A stretch of DNA of 64,000 bases from Pelodera strongyloides (lineage: Eukaryota > Nematoda > Chromadorea > Rhabditida > Rhabditidae): positions 248,001-312,000 of the forward strand of contig JAANDG010000103.1 of NCBI GenBank assembly GCA_036852015.1, given 5' to 3'. The notes beneath the pieces were generated by a model. That model searched no databases and was not told the origin of the DNA. It saw nothing but the letters and a program-made list of their open reading frames with translations. Shown here piece by piece: positions 38,201 through 47,395 of this stretch. Positions within the stretch are counted from its first letter, which is position 1; each line of letters opens with the position of its first letter. The position numbers and the translations under genes were made by a program.

Positions 38201-38371
38201 TTATACTCAATCTTAAGGGTCTGCCTAACAATAAGTGCCTAAACTGCAACATTGTCTCTTACTGACTGGCATATTTCCGTTAAATAAACACCGTTTCATG
38301 AAAAATAAGTACAAACCTTTCAAAAAACTGCAGTGAATGAAGAACAGTAGTAATAAGACGCCTGTTTTCAT
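14962..38371 (-). CDS. Large cadherin, ~14 EC repeats, single-pass membrane protein
   Basis: About 42 exons encode ~1,695 residues, read downward from ATG 38371. Exons after the signal exon: 37709-37902, 33558-33644, 33241-33306, 32683-32769, 31594-31698, 31294-31385, 30958-31030, 30490-30654, 30266-30352, 29914-30045, 29047-29181, 28699-28836, 28284-28452, 27875-27999, 27685-27772, 27300-27427, 26803-26960, 26557-26635, 26052-26150, 25672-~25800, 24609-24743, 24134-24284, 23734-23827, 23532-23635, 22961-23100, 22216-22364, 21161-21284, 20835-20956, 20455-20582, 20104-20224, 19256-19441, 18992-19096, 18724-18834, 18187-18330, 17806-17916, 17136-17279, 16653-16741, 16315-16443, 16025-16056, 15569-15767, 14962-15142. 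EC calcium motifs include DVNDNAPVF, DVNDNSPKF, DENDNKPVF, DTNDNRPVF, DENDNTPFF, DVNDNRPQF, DVNDNSPV, DKNDNCPFY and DLNDNFPRF. Several linkers are degenerate, so not every interface should bind calcium. It is expected to act in adhesion or signalling at the cell surface. Phases match throughout except near exons 30490-30654 and 25672-25800. The subfamily is not determined. Confidence 0.94.
15266..15400 (+). mobile_element. 5'-truncated SINE, family 1
   Basis: This matches the 3' half of the SINEs at 12531 and 22590 from GCAATTTGTCATCTGGAACT through CTTGAATAAAGGTGCATGCT then CTTGAAGCGCAAAAC. It lies in the intron between the cadherin TM exon and its last exon, opposite in orientation to the gene. 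Confidence 0.8.
15475..15535. repeat. GA-rich microsatellite
   Basis: Interrupted GA and GAAA units in the cadherin intron next to the TM exon. Similar tracts lie at 19145-19220, 20985-21155, 26640-26755 and 35125-35215, with CT tracts at 34375-34490 and 41880-41930. Confidence 0.85.
15569..15767 (-). CDS. Cadherin transmembrane exon
   Basis: This exon is joined in phase to the 32-nt exon 16025-16056 (leftover A plus TG gives Met). It encodes a short membrane-proximal stretch, then the helix VVVGGTCAMLVLLISLLFVW, then the basic stop-transfer CRQKEDYSRK and a serine-rich juxtamembrane tail. Both splice sites are good (ATATAG acceptor, GTGAGA donor). It fixes the type I topology of the protein. 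Confidence 0.92.
16920..16985 (-). repeat. Dispersed repeat end with AATAAATTATTATT tail
   Basis: Read on the minus strand this is GCTTTCTTTGATTGTCTTTG then TGCGTAATAAATTATTATTA. Related copies lie at about 9935-9975 and 51600-51645. The A/T-rich tail suggests the 3' end of a retroposon, but no body was recognised. Confidence 0.45.
17528..17810. repeat. Minisatellite with ACATGCGCTAGTAATGCAG motif
   Basis: Imperfect copies of ACATGCGCTAGTAATGCAGC, separated by TAACTGT and CACATGTACACATG runs, fill the cadherin intron next to the exon 17806-17916. Spacing is irregular, about 30-40 bp. Confidence 0.7.
19460..19857. mobile_element. TTAA palindromic MITE, family C, copy 1
   Basis: Left end TTAAAGGGACAGGCCCATCA, right end TGATGGGCCTGTCCCTTTAA. 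TTAA occurs at 19460-19463 and 19854-19857. The whole element is close to a perfect palindrome around 19658. It sits in a cadherin intron and is nearly identical to the copy at 31826-32222. Confidence 0.88.
21376..21450 (-). repeat. Interstitial TTAGGC telomere-type array, 12-13 units
   Basis: On the plus strand the array is CCTAAG repeated (AGCCTAAGCCTAAGCCTAAG), which is TTAGGC on the minus strand, the canonical nematode telomere unit. Two units are changed to CCCAAG at a regular spacing. It lies in a cadherin intron, far from any end in this window. Confidence 0.93.
21497..21640. repeat. Fold-back element abutting family D MITE
   Basis: ATAGAGTATTTATGTTAC near 21497 is the imperfect reverse complement of GTAACATAAATTCTCTAT at 21622-21639, with CTTTCGC/GCGAAAG continuing inward. 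It directly abuts the TTAA of the family D element. It may be a separate small palindromic transposon. Confidence 0.55.
21639..22058. mobile_element. TTAA palindromic MITE, family D, copy 1
   Basis: The ends read TTAAAGGATCGCAGTCACTT and AAGTGACTGCGATCCTTTAA, with TTAA at 21639-21642 and 22055-22058. The interior shares long blocks with the copy at 44698-45120, for example around GTGTCTGCTCTACTGTCTCA. It has no coding capacity. Confidence 0.85.
22590..22862 (+). mobile_element. tRNA-derived SINE, family 1, full-length copy
   Basis: This is nearly identical to the copy at 12531-12814, with the same A box TGGTCCAGTGG, B box GAGTTCGATTCC, body and GCTCTTGAAGCGTAAAAC tail. AAATAT on both sides may be a short target duplication. 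It is in a cadherin intron on the opposite strand. Confidence 0.87.
23339..23512. mobile_element. TTAA palindromic MITE, family E
   Basis: Left end TTAAAAAGAAATATCGGCCG, right end CCGGCCGGTATTTCGCTTTA. TTAA occurs at 23339-23342 and 23509-23512. It lies in a cadherin intron just before the exon 23532-23635. Confidence 0.78.
24889..25631. mobile_element. Palindromic MITE, family B, host of a nested family A element
   Basis: The outer ends are TAAAGGGATCGGTTCACCTT at 24889 and AAGGTGAACCGATCCCTTTA at the right, with TTAA at 25628-25631. The left arm is interrupted after CACCTTAA by the family A palindrome. The uninterrupted sequence CACCTTAAATTGTGTC is seen in the right arm and in the second family B copy at 56328. 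It lies within a cadherin intron. Confidence 0.88.
24908..25388. mobile_element. TTAA palindromic MITE, family A, nested in family B
   Basis: The element starts TTAAAGGGATGGGCTCACTA and ends TAGTGAGCCCATCCCTTTAA. It is flanked by TTAA at 24908-24911 and 25385-25388, and the uninterrupted family B sequence has only one TTAA. This shows directly that family A inserts at TTAA and duplicates it. The centre of symmetry is near 25148. No open frame is present. Confidence 0.92.
26189..26268. repeat. Near-perfect hairpin, ~40-bp arms
   Basis: The arms from AACAAGGTCAGAAGCTCTAT to its exact complement meet at a four-base loop AGCC near 26229. It is unusually perfect for its length. It is in the cadherin intron next to the exon 26052-26150 and may be a very short fold-back transposon. 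Confidence 0.85.
29419..29597. mobile_element. Family E MITE with degraded right end
   Basis: The left end TTAAAGCGAAGTACCGGCCG is intact, including TTTTTGAAACGCATC. The right end is only partly complementary (CAATGCGTGACAAAAAGCGG) and lacks TTAA. An old or recombined copy in a cadherin intron. Confidence 0.55.
31826..32222. mobile_element. TTAA palindromic MITE, family C, copy 2
   Basis: TTAA at 31826-31829 and 32219-32222, with ends GGGACAGGCCCATCAAAG and its complement. By eye it is almost identical along its whole length to 19460-19857, differing at only a handful of bases. Both copies are in introns of the same cadherin gene. Confidence 0.88.
32988..33133. repeat. Short fold-back around AGAGGCCATAT ends
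   Basis: TCAGAGGCCATATTCACTGC on the left is complemented by GTGAATATGGC...CATATGGCCTCTGA on the right, with an insertion of seven bases. It lies in the cadherin intron before the exon 33241-33306. Confidence 0.6.
35810..35980. mobile_element. TTAA palindromic MITE, family E variant
   Basis: The element runs from TTAAGGCGAAATGCTAGCCC to GGCTGGCATTTCGCTTTAA. The inner arms carry GGAAAATTTGCATATGATAA and its complement, and the loop is near 35894. It shares the outer GCGAAAT ends with family E but has a different interior, which is shared with the elements at 40135 and 40880. Confidence 0.78.
36446..36926. mobile_element. TTAA palindromic MITE, family A, copy 2
   Basis: TTAA at 36446-36449 and 36923-36926, with ends TTAAAGGGATGGGTTCACTA and its complement. 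The interior matches the copy at 24908-25388 apart from scattered differences. It is a nearly perfect palindrome about 480 bp long. Confidence 0.9.
38317..38371 (-). CDS. Cadherin first coding exon: signal peptide
   Basis: The ATG at 38371 begins MKTGVLLLLFFIHCSFLKG, a compact hydrophobic signal sequence. The donor follows AAAG|GTTTGT and leaves one base, which fits the CC at the start of exon 37709-37902. No upstream coding exon is needed. The promoter and 5' UTR are not recognisable. Confidence 0.85.
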
Positions 38372-39347
38372 AATTATTCTTTTATGTAGTCTATCTTTAT
38401 CGTAGTGTGACGAACCACATTTGTAGAATAATTGAAAAATGCAGTTTGTAGTATGTATTAAATCTGAAGTTTGTAGTCTGAACTCTGAAGTTTGTACGTA
38501 CTACTAGTATAATATCTCACTTCGCCTCACGTTCAATCACAGCCTAATTGACTTAGTTTAGGCCAGCAAATTGAAAATAGTAGAGAATGCGCGGGCCAAT
38601 AATAACTGCGAGGCTTTGTAATATAGTAGAAAATATAGGGAATGTATAGCTATGCAGCAACAATATATAATATCCAACCGACTCCTTGCACTTAGAAATC
38701 CCCCTTTTAACTGAAAACAATAAAGGGTGAATTTTAGAGCAACAACGTGAAGGCAGATTATTTGTACGACTCGCATTACCACAAAAGATGTAGACGTTGC
38801 TCAAAATGTGAATATCGAAAGGTATAGAAGAAAAAATGGTACAACTTGTACAAATCAACAAAAAAGGGTGAGAAATTACAAGAATGGTACTAGAGTACCT
38901 TTTTTCGTACTCGAGTACCCTTAGAAGTACCTCTTTCGAATTATAGGGTACAATTAGGCGAGAACATCGATATTAAAAAAAAGTTGAAATGATTCGAATT
39001 AAATAAACAGTAGTTGCAACAGAACAAAAATGCAATACTACTGATGGTGCAGAAAAAAATAGATCAATAAATCAAAGAAACACTGCAAAAAACAGAAAAG
39101 GCTATTTAAAACTAAAATAAACAGTTCTGACAGTTTGGTGACCCTAATTGGTACAGGGTAGCTATGAGCTATGACCTTGTCACTTAAACCATGACCATAT
39201 GTTTGATGAGCGACTCGAAACATCAAGTACATAATTTATAAATCCATGTCGGACAGGCTGGGGTACACACCCGTTGGTGAACAGTCAAGGTCATCTATCC
39301 GGTAACAATAATATATAACTCTAAATAATAAATAAATAAATAAATAA

Positions 39348-39390
39348 ATCTTTTTACGCTTCAAGTCACCTTTATTCAGGGGTGGTTCAA
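39348..39390 (-). mobile_element. SINE family 1 tail fragment
   Basis: On the minus strand the sequence reads CCCTGAATAAAGGTGACTTG then AAGCGTAAAAAG, matching the 3' end of the full-length SINEs. The rest of the element is not recognisable. Confidence 0.6.
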
Positions 39391-40134
39391 CTTTTTTTCT
39401 AGTGTTCAAAGTTTGTTATTTTAGATGTTATTAGAAATAATTCCAATAGTAAAATTAAGAACTAAAGTATAAATAATCAATAATTAATGAAAACAATAAA
39501 AGGTACTGCATATCCAAAAAGGGCTCAGTAAGGTCGTGAGCAACAGCTAAAAGAAGAAATCATTGTTGTACAAATTGTATACACAATGTGCAAGGAAAAG
39601 TTGTTCTCGTGTTGTTATATTGTAGTCGTTTGGGAACGTGAAGAAAGCTTTTCTTCCCTATGAAGGCACATAAGGGAACCAGCAGACACCAAAGGGAACC
39701 CGGAGGGAGTGAGGGAGACAGGGGTGAATGTTTGACTCGGGGATCATCCTCCCCGACCGAAGTTATAGCTTTAGCGCTCGAGGCATTGTTGATATCTAGG
39801 AGGTTTGTGACAGGAAAGTTGGAGAAATAGTGCGTAGGCGAATGAGAGAGGAGAGTACAACCTACAGCCTGAGGCAAATTTAGGCTTGTTTGAACCAGCA
39901 CGTTAGTGAAGAAGAACTTGCGAAGAATACACGTGTTCTAGACGATTCTGATAATGAATGTGATTTGGGAATTCTAAAAATTCTAGGCTGCCCGAAACTT
40001 CTGAAGACTTGGTTGGAAATTGGAACTCTTCTCGGAGAAACACTTTTTTCGTTGATAAGATGGCGCATTCATTTCATAAGAAAATAAAAAATGCAGAAAA
40101 TGCTGGGTAAATTTACTAACTCTAAAACAATGGT

Positions 40135-40312
40135 AGACCGCGTTTCGCTGTTTGTATTATGGGAAACATGCATATGTTACACATATCCTACGTATCCTAT
40201 GTAAATTTGGTGGCGGAAGCTCAGGACGGGCACCAAAAATTTGCATAGGACAGATAGGAAATGCGCATCATACATACGCATATTTCCCAAAGTAGGTACA
40301 ATACTGCTTTAA
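40135..40312. mobile_element. TTAA-end palindrome, family E variant
   Basis: The right end GCTTTAA has TTAA at 40309-40312. The inner arms carry CCTATGTAAATTTGGTG and its near complement around 40210, with a GGGAAA/TTTCCC pair outside. The left TTAA has decayed. Confidence 0.6.
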
Positions 40313-40879
40313 CGAGCGAGCCAGGAACACCGAATGAGAACCATGCTAGATGTAAAAAAAGACATTTCAACACGTAATGCGGGTGTATGTACTTGCACTT
40401 GTTTTAGGCCTCATTTTTTATAGATTAAGCATTACTTACAGAAATCAATAATGTGTGTAGAAGGTTAAGTCAAGAACATCTTACAAGTAAGTATGCAAAA
40501 GAAACAAGGAACATATAAGTGGTTTAGAGAGCTCTTTTTCTTTTCTCATTCTTCTTATGGACATATGTAACCTTTACCACACATAGCAATAGCCGTGAAA
40601 CTAGCTTATACTAAACCACGCCCTCTTCCTGCCGAGGCCACGCCTTTTTTTAGCGACAGCGTGCCGCGAACGCTTACATAATTGTCAAAAGTAAAATAAC
40701 TACAATGGCGCTTGCTACAGAGAAATGGGAACGCAACTTCCAAGTAAATTGATGACACATGGTTTGGTGACACACGTCCAACCGCATTCCTCCCATGTAT
40801 TCAACTTGCTGCTGTTTCGGAAAAACACATAAATATATATAATAGCTGCAACGGAGAACTGTTTAGTATGTCACAAACC

Positions 40880-41044
40880 GCATACCGTACAACTTTTTCT
40901 GCTTTGAAAATTGAATATGATCCTATGTATCCCATGTAAATTTGGTGTCGGAAGCTTGCCGGACGGGCACCGAATTTGCATAGGATATATATACAATGTG
41001 CGTATCATATGCAAATTTTCCAAACTAGTTACAATACGGCTTTA
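40880..41044. mobile_element. TTAA-end palindrome, family E variant
   Basis: The interior is shared with 40135-40312 (CCCATGTAAATTTGGTGTCG and its complement near 40960). The right end ACGGCTTTAA carries TTAA at 41041-41044. The left end is eroded. Confidence 0.6.
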
Positions 41045-41536
41045 AAGACTTGAGGAAATGAAATGAGTGTTGGTGCTATTTACGTGGATCAGTAATAAGT
41101 GGCGAATGGCTTGCCAAAATAAGACTGGACGCTATGCGCGCTATGCTTTCTTTCATATTCAACATAAACGAAAATAAGGAACAAGGTGTCTCAGGAAAAC
41201 TCGGTCAAGACTGTGTTCTCCTTAAAAAGTTCGCGGTGTATCTTATTTGCATAAAGATCCCAAAACACAGATATTAGTGTTGGAGAGTGTATTGGCACAC
41301 CGTGCTTAACCTATATTTTGGCTAACATTGAATAATACTCGAGAGCCTAGGCTATGAGGTTCAATGCCAAAAAAGTACAGGCAAATTGTATGAGCAAACA
41401 TCAAAATGAGGACGTTGCAGCTGATTATGACCTCTAAAATGTAAAGCACAAAATATAATGAAACGATATACCATAGTAGGAAGCGAGGTGATTCATTTTC
41501 ATTTGGTAAACTGTTTGTGACAAACGTTGTCTATCA

Positions 41537-41568
41537 CCTAAGCCTAAGCCTAAGCCTAAGCCTAAGCC
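41537..41568 (-). repeat. Interstitial TTAGGC telomere-type array, 5 units
   Basis: CCTAAG is repeated five times on the plus strand, that is TTAGGC on the minus strand, in the same orientation as the array at 21376-21450. The units are perfect. Confidence 0.9.
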
Positions 41569-43325
41569 AGGAAATTTATTTTAGTATGGCTTTTCAGTGG
41601 CGACTGGTCTCGTATGCTCGTAATAAAACCGAACAAATTAATTTCAGATCACGCTCTTCCTCGGAGAAAGCTGGGAAAACGCAATAACATCTCAATATGT
41701 ATTTTGTAGTAATAACATCTATTGCGAGACAAATTATTGGTTCAAGAACGTAAAAACTTATTAATTCACGATAAAAAAACTAATGCGGAAGACCTCAATT
41801 TGTCGACACCTTCAATTTTCACGCATTTCATCAATTCATTATCTCTTCGCCTCTCAAGCTCTTCACTTCTAAATCGTTTTCTCTCTCTCTCCTCTCTCTC
41901 TCTCTCCTCTTTCTCTTCCTCCCTCTATGAACCTCTCACCCTGCTATTTGTATAACTCTCAATTGCCGGTCTCACACCCGCCCATTTCCCCAATCGTATA
42001 ATACTTTTCCTCAATGAGAACCCTAAGAACCTGATAGTCTATGCATGGGAAAGATCAGCTTTTGTGCCGTTCCAAGGTCGGCAGCTTGAGCACGTTTTCG
42101 CCCGGGCTTCCGTGGTTCACGGTTCTACCGTGAGCGAGAAACTACGAACGAAGAATAACTATTCAAGTTTTATGTCGTTTAGTCGCCTAGGTTCGTCGGT
42201 AAGCTTAGCCAGTTAGCAGTAGCACCAGTCGGTAACATTTAGGTCTCCGAAGGGTAACATTTATTGTAGACAAATGCGAAAAGAAGCATATTTCAAATTT
42301 TGAAGCAATTTGTTTAAAACCTTTATTCACGCTAACATAACAAAAATAGAGACGCAAATGACGAAAACGGTGCAAACGAGCCGGGTAAGAAACCGCAATT
42401 CACAAATTTTCAGGATAGTATTTACCAACACTTTAAATAAATATGCTAAAGTACATGATAAATAACGCCCTATTTTTGAACGTATCATTTTTCGCAAAAT
42501 CATGATTTTGTACTTGAGCATCTGACTAATTTACTGTTTGAAACGGATATTATGCATGTGCAGCGTGAGTGATAGGAGCGCGCTATTCAACCGAAATATT
42601 CAAATTTCTAATCAATAACCTACTTTTATAGACACAAAGCTGACTGCGTGCTTCGAATGTGTGTGCAGCTAGCACAGTAGAAAGTTAATATAAACGCCAA
42701 ACAATATTGTATGCGTAACGCTTACTAGTAAAATTCTAATCAGTTAGATATGGGTTAAAAAATCTGAGTATAATCCGAAAGTGCAATAGTTATTAATCAA
42801 GAAAACAACACTCACTTATTATGAAAACAAAATACTCGCATACTAATACTGTAGTTCAACTATAATTGCTAATTAACTGAAACATGGACACTTAGGGGTT
42901 CTGTCCTGGGTTTCATTCTTTCGCAGATTCTGAATAAGAAATTTTGCTAAGATGATAAAAAATCTGCATCTGGCAGCAACCAGTCCACAGTATTTGAAGA
43001 TCTAGTGTGCGTCCCGTATGCGTATGCTCATTATACATATCTAACTAACTAACCTTTAGGGATAGGGTAAAATTCCTCTGTGGTGCCTCGTTTTCACTTT
43101 ATTTTATAGACTGCTTTTACCCAATTTGTGGCATAGCACACTTGAAAATGTTTTATTCAATTGTGTTCGTCGTTACACTAAACCAACAACAAGCGCTAGC
43201 TATTTGTTTGCCTAATGCGATTGCTTAATTTGAATTAATACCTTATACAAAATATTGTGCTTCGTGGCCTTAAATTCGAAGAAAACAAAAAAATATGCGC
43301 ACAATTTTAGATTGCACTAACTTAC

Positions 43326-46300
43326 TACAAGACTGGGTTTTGTCCAATGCTTCCTTTGGCTGAGGATCACCCTGAAACACGTTTATAAACTGCAACAAAC
43401 ATACGAATACATTGATTATACATATGAATATAAATATACAAATAAATCGTGAATGTACAGTGAAAAAAAATAAAAGCAATTGAAAAGTAATGGCTTACTT
43501 GAACACTGTTTTGTGTGGGCTCTATCGATCTACTCTGAAAATAGGAATTTTTCTATGCCTTTTCATATAGGGTTGGTGCCGCGTTCGAGTTGGGAAAATG
43601 TTGTGGAATTCCGGAATTATACCGTTCGAGATGGGACACCGGAAACGTAAATGTTTTTCCGCTATTTAACCCCAACGGTCGGGGTCAAGCGTCATTTTTG
43701 GCTCCTGCAGTGGTTAAAAATAATCCCACAACGATTCCGGTATTTTTGCTTTTTCATGCACGTTTCCGCGTCCATTTCGAACGGTGGAATTTCGGAATTC
43801 CACCAACTTTTCCCCAACACGAACACGGCTTTTCATATAGGTTTTTCAGCACAGTGCGGTTGTCAGTAACCGCATCGTGCGGGAAGCGGCGCGCGCAACG
43901 ATTGGGTAGCCGCGCGCGTGTCGTGCGGGTGGCCACTTATCCAAAACTTCCTAATCAGAACCGCGCGGTTAGAATACCGGTAACCGCGAATAATAAGCGC
44001 ATCGGGCGGGTAGCCGTGCGCGCACGGTTTTTTCGAATGTCAAGCCGTACCCGCACCGCGCGCTGAACAACTTAGCAGCACGAGCATCTACAACGCATGC
44101 GCATCAATCAATAAAGACCTTTTACAAAAACAAACTTTAATCATACGTTTCGGGACTTCATATGAAGGTGCAATCTTAGGGCGCGTTCTTGTTGCTCTTT
44201 CCGAAAGGATAACATGCACATTTTTTAATGCTTGGAGAAAGCAAAAAAAAAAATATAATTCATAAATTTAAATGTTCAACATTCAAATTCGTACGGTATT
44301 TTATGCTTTCTCAAAGCATTAAATTCTTTCGGAAAGAGCAACCCGAACGCGCCCTAACTTCGATAAGGGAAAAGTCTTCAGCTTCAGAAGGCTAGTAAGC
44401 ATATGTATATTAAGATTAAAAATCGAGCAAATTAGCATAAATTATAAATACGTAATAAACGTGGTCACGATGATTTCAAAACCGCCGTTAGTTCTCTTTA
44501 ACTTTTTTAACTGAAGAACACGTTTACCTGGTCACAGTCCGCTATTTCAAAAGCGTCATGTACATCTGCTATTCGGACTTCTTTCAAAGACCAGCTCTTA
44601 ACTCCATCTAATGCATGTGTATACGGCAGCTGAAAAAAACATTACAATTTCGCGATGGTTATACCTCATGGATGAACTTCCGCATGCATGCAGTCATTTA
44701 AAGGATTGCAGCCACTTCATTATCGTATTTTTACTTCAATTTTCAATAAATATAAAAAGATGCCTAGAAAAATACTTTTCCAATGCCAATTTATGGAAAA
44801 TTTAGCACAGGGAAAAATCACAGGGAAGAGTTTCGATTTTTGACAAAATGGGGTGTTTTCTAAGTTGCAACGGAACTTGGCCGGTTGCCAATGATGACAA
44901 TACAAAGAAAACCCGGGGAAGAGGGAAAGTGTCTGCTCTACTGTCTCAGTTGTCGTTGTCATACTGTACATTATCAAAACACAACCGAGGGGATTTCTCT
45001 TTCCCTGGGTTAAATTTTCAGTACATTGACACAGGAATGGTATTTTTCTAGGTGCTTTTTCATGTTTATGAATAATTGTAAAAGTAAGAAGGCGAATTTG
45101 AAGTGACTGCGACCCTTTAAATTTAAAGGGCTGGGGAAGAACGTAATAGCCTCATGATTGGTAGCATGGTTTTCCCATGGATGTATTCCAAAAATATAGG
45201 CTTCCTCCTAAATGTTGATTGTCTCTCTACAAACGCCCGAATTAAAAAAAGCCCGTCCTTTTAGAAATAAAAAGCGAAGTGACTGCAGGGGAACGCTTGA
45301 AAATAAATATTCTCTGTTTGGTTTTGTTTTCTGGCGTCCATGAATAGAGCAAAAGTACTAGTTATGATTTTTCAGCACAACACATAAAGATGCCTGAAAT
45401 CCTGAAGTCGTATAAAAAAAGTCGTGTATCAAAGGAAAGCGACCAACTGCGCGTTTAACGCTGAATTCGTGAGGTAAATAGTTAACTCACAGGCGACTCC
45501 AGGACTTCCCGCGGGCTCTTTAATTTCATTTCATTATAACGGAATGCACTCGGTTTAACGTGATAGGGCCGCAGATCCTAAATTATAGCTATAATATAAC
45601 CCAACTGAGAAGATCTCATTCGAGAAATTGCTCGCAAAAAAAAAGATTTTTAACGGGACAGCCTCATCAAAGTAAACCAATGTTTACGATAGGTTTATAA
45701 TAAAAAAAAATCATTTTTTTTAATTAAAATATATCAAACCAAATTTCACCTACATTGACCCTGGGGAACTTTTTTCGATGAACTCGTCGTTTATGTGCCC
45801 CGTAAACTGCAGATTCCAAAACTTTTTTAAACAAATTTTTAAACAAAAACAAATTTATCACGAAATTCAAATGCGCTCTAAATTTGCATGTACAGCTTTG
45901 ATATCTGCAGTTTTATTCTTCCGTACGGTATGAATATACGATGAGCTTATCGGAAAAAGTTCCCCAGGATCAATTTAGGTGAAATTTGGTTGTATATATT
46001 GTAATAAAATGCTTTATTTTAATTATGAACATATCGTAAATATAGGTTTACTTTGATGGGCGTGTCCCTTTAAGGGGTCCATTTCAGGTAAACCCTTTTT
46101 TCGACGATTTCATAGTGCATTTTTACAATATTCAGGGGCAATATTTACGATGTACTCAGGCGTTCCCCATAGAGAGTATAACCCGAAAATCTATCGCACG
46201 CCCTCCAAGTCCAACTACGGACTACCTGATCACAATGTGGCTGCTGCGGTTTTTCGAGAACTACAAGCGGTGGTTGAACTGCATTCTGATTTTGTTTCCG

Positions 46301-47358
46301 TATCTCTGAAATGGAAGTGCATCATCCGAAGGGTACCTGGGTACCATTCATTCACAAGTTCTCTTCCTCATAGAATTTCATCACTATTAACTATTAAATA
46401 TGAGACCGCAAGCCAATCGGGGAACCAACGGCACGATGTATTTCTGCATTAATTTACTTTAGGTTCAACGTTTCCAATTATGAATCCAGTTAAATTATGA
46501 ATCCAGAATTTGGATTGCAGGAATACAGTGGGGCGGGAATCCAACCCGCAATGGTTTCCCAGTTGAATAGGGATGCAAAACTTACGCTTATTCCTAAGGA
46601 TGCGAATCACCAAAAATATCAGCCCAGCGGAAACGATAAAAATTGCAATGCCGATTAGCGTAAAGATCCTAAAAATACATCATTCCAGCGTGAAAAAAAC
46701 TCGACTAGTGATTGGTGCTTCTCGGCGTATTACAACAATCGAACCCTTTTTCTTCGAAGCAAATATGGTATGAAAACATGTCGAAAAAACTCCAAATTTT
46801 GAGAAAAGGTGGTCTTTTTTTCCTTTTTTTTGCAAGCAACCTACCACCACGGCCAACTTCCATCTGGTGAAGGATCCGACTTCTGAAATAGACGAAAATG
46901 AGTGTGAAGTAAAGCATTAATCAGTCATTTCTTTTGCATGCTATTTAAAAGATTCAAACAGTTCGTTTAAATTTATTTCAGAAAAACGTGCCCGTTTCTA
47001 GTTGGCGTTTGTAAGAGAGGGCGCATTCGAGATGGACATTTCTGGAAAAGAAAAAGAAAACTTTTGGTTCGAGATGGACTTCACCAGAAAAGAATGCAAT
47101 TGCCACGCATGCACATGCAAATGATCGATTGATTTTAGTTTCAATTACGGTGCAATTGCATTTTCGACAATTATTTTGCGTGTATTATTTTTTTTTCTCG
47201 GTGTCCATCTCGAACCACTTTTTTCTTTTCTTTTCCGGAAAATGTCCATCTCGAATGCGCCCTTAAAAAACTCACCGGTCTATCTGTCAGCGCTGTCGCC
47301 TTCGTAGTCGCTAAAAATAAAAATAAATTTGCATAACAACGCACTAAGTTGCTCTTGG

Positions 47359-47395
<37 letters not shown>

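Larger units (their letters stand above)
38372..43325. other. Spacer with repeats; may hide last exons of the 43-52 kb gene
   Basis: It contains a SINE family 1 tail on the minus strand (39348-39390), two family E-type palindromes (40135-40312, 40880-41044), a TTAGGC array (41537-41568) and a CT tract. Candidate minus-strand coding patches near 42060-42130 (ending VLKLPTLERHKS and stop) and 39560-40068 have no phase-matched splice connection. I therefore leave them unassigned. Confidence 0.45.

Noticed and set aside
39880..40087. Opposing open frames, acidic on plus and Ser-rich on minus
   Set aside because: Both look somewhat protein-like but neither has phase-compatible splice neighbours; left unassigned.
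43590..44066. 158-codon plus-strand open frame
   Set aside because: It spans a fold-back and a GC-rich repeat inside an intron of the minus-strand gene, with no domain and no exon signals.
46150..46452. Plus-strand frame with plausible composition
   Set aside because: The minus strand of the same stretch has a TTTCAG acceptor and phase-matched connections to the TM exon, so the plus frame is a shadow.
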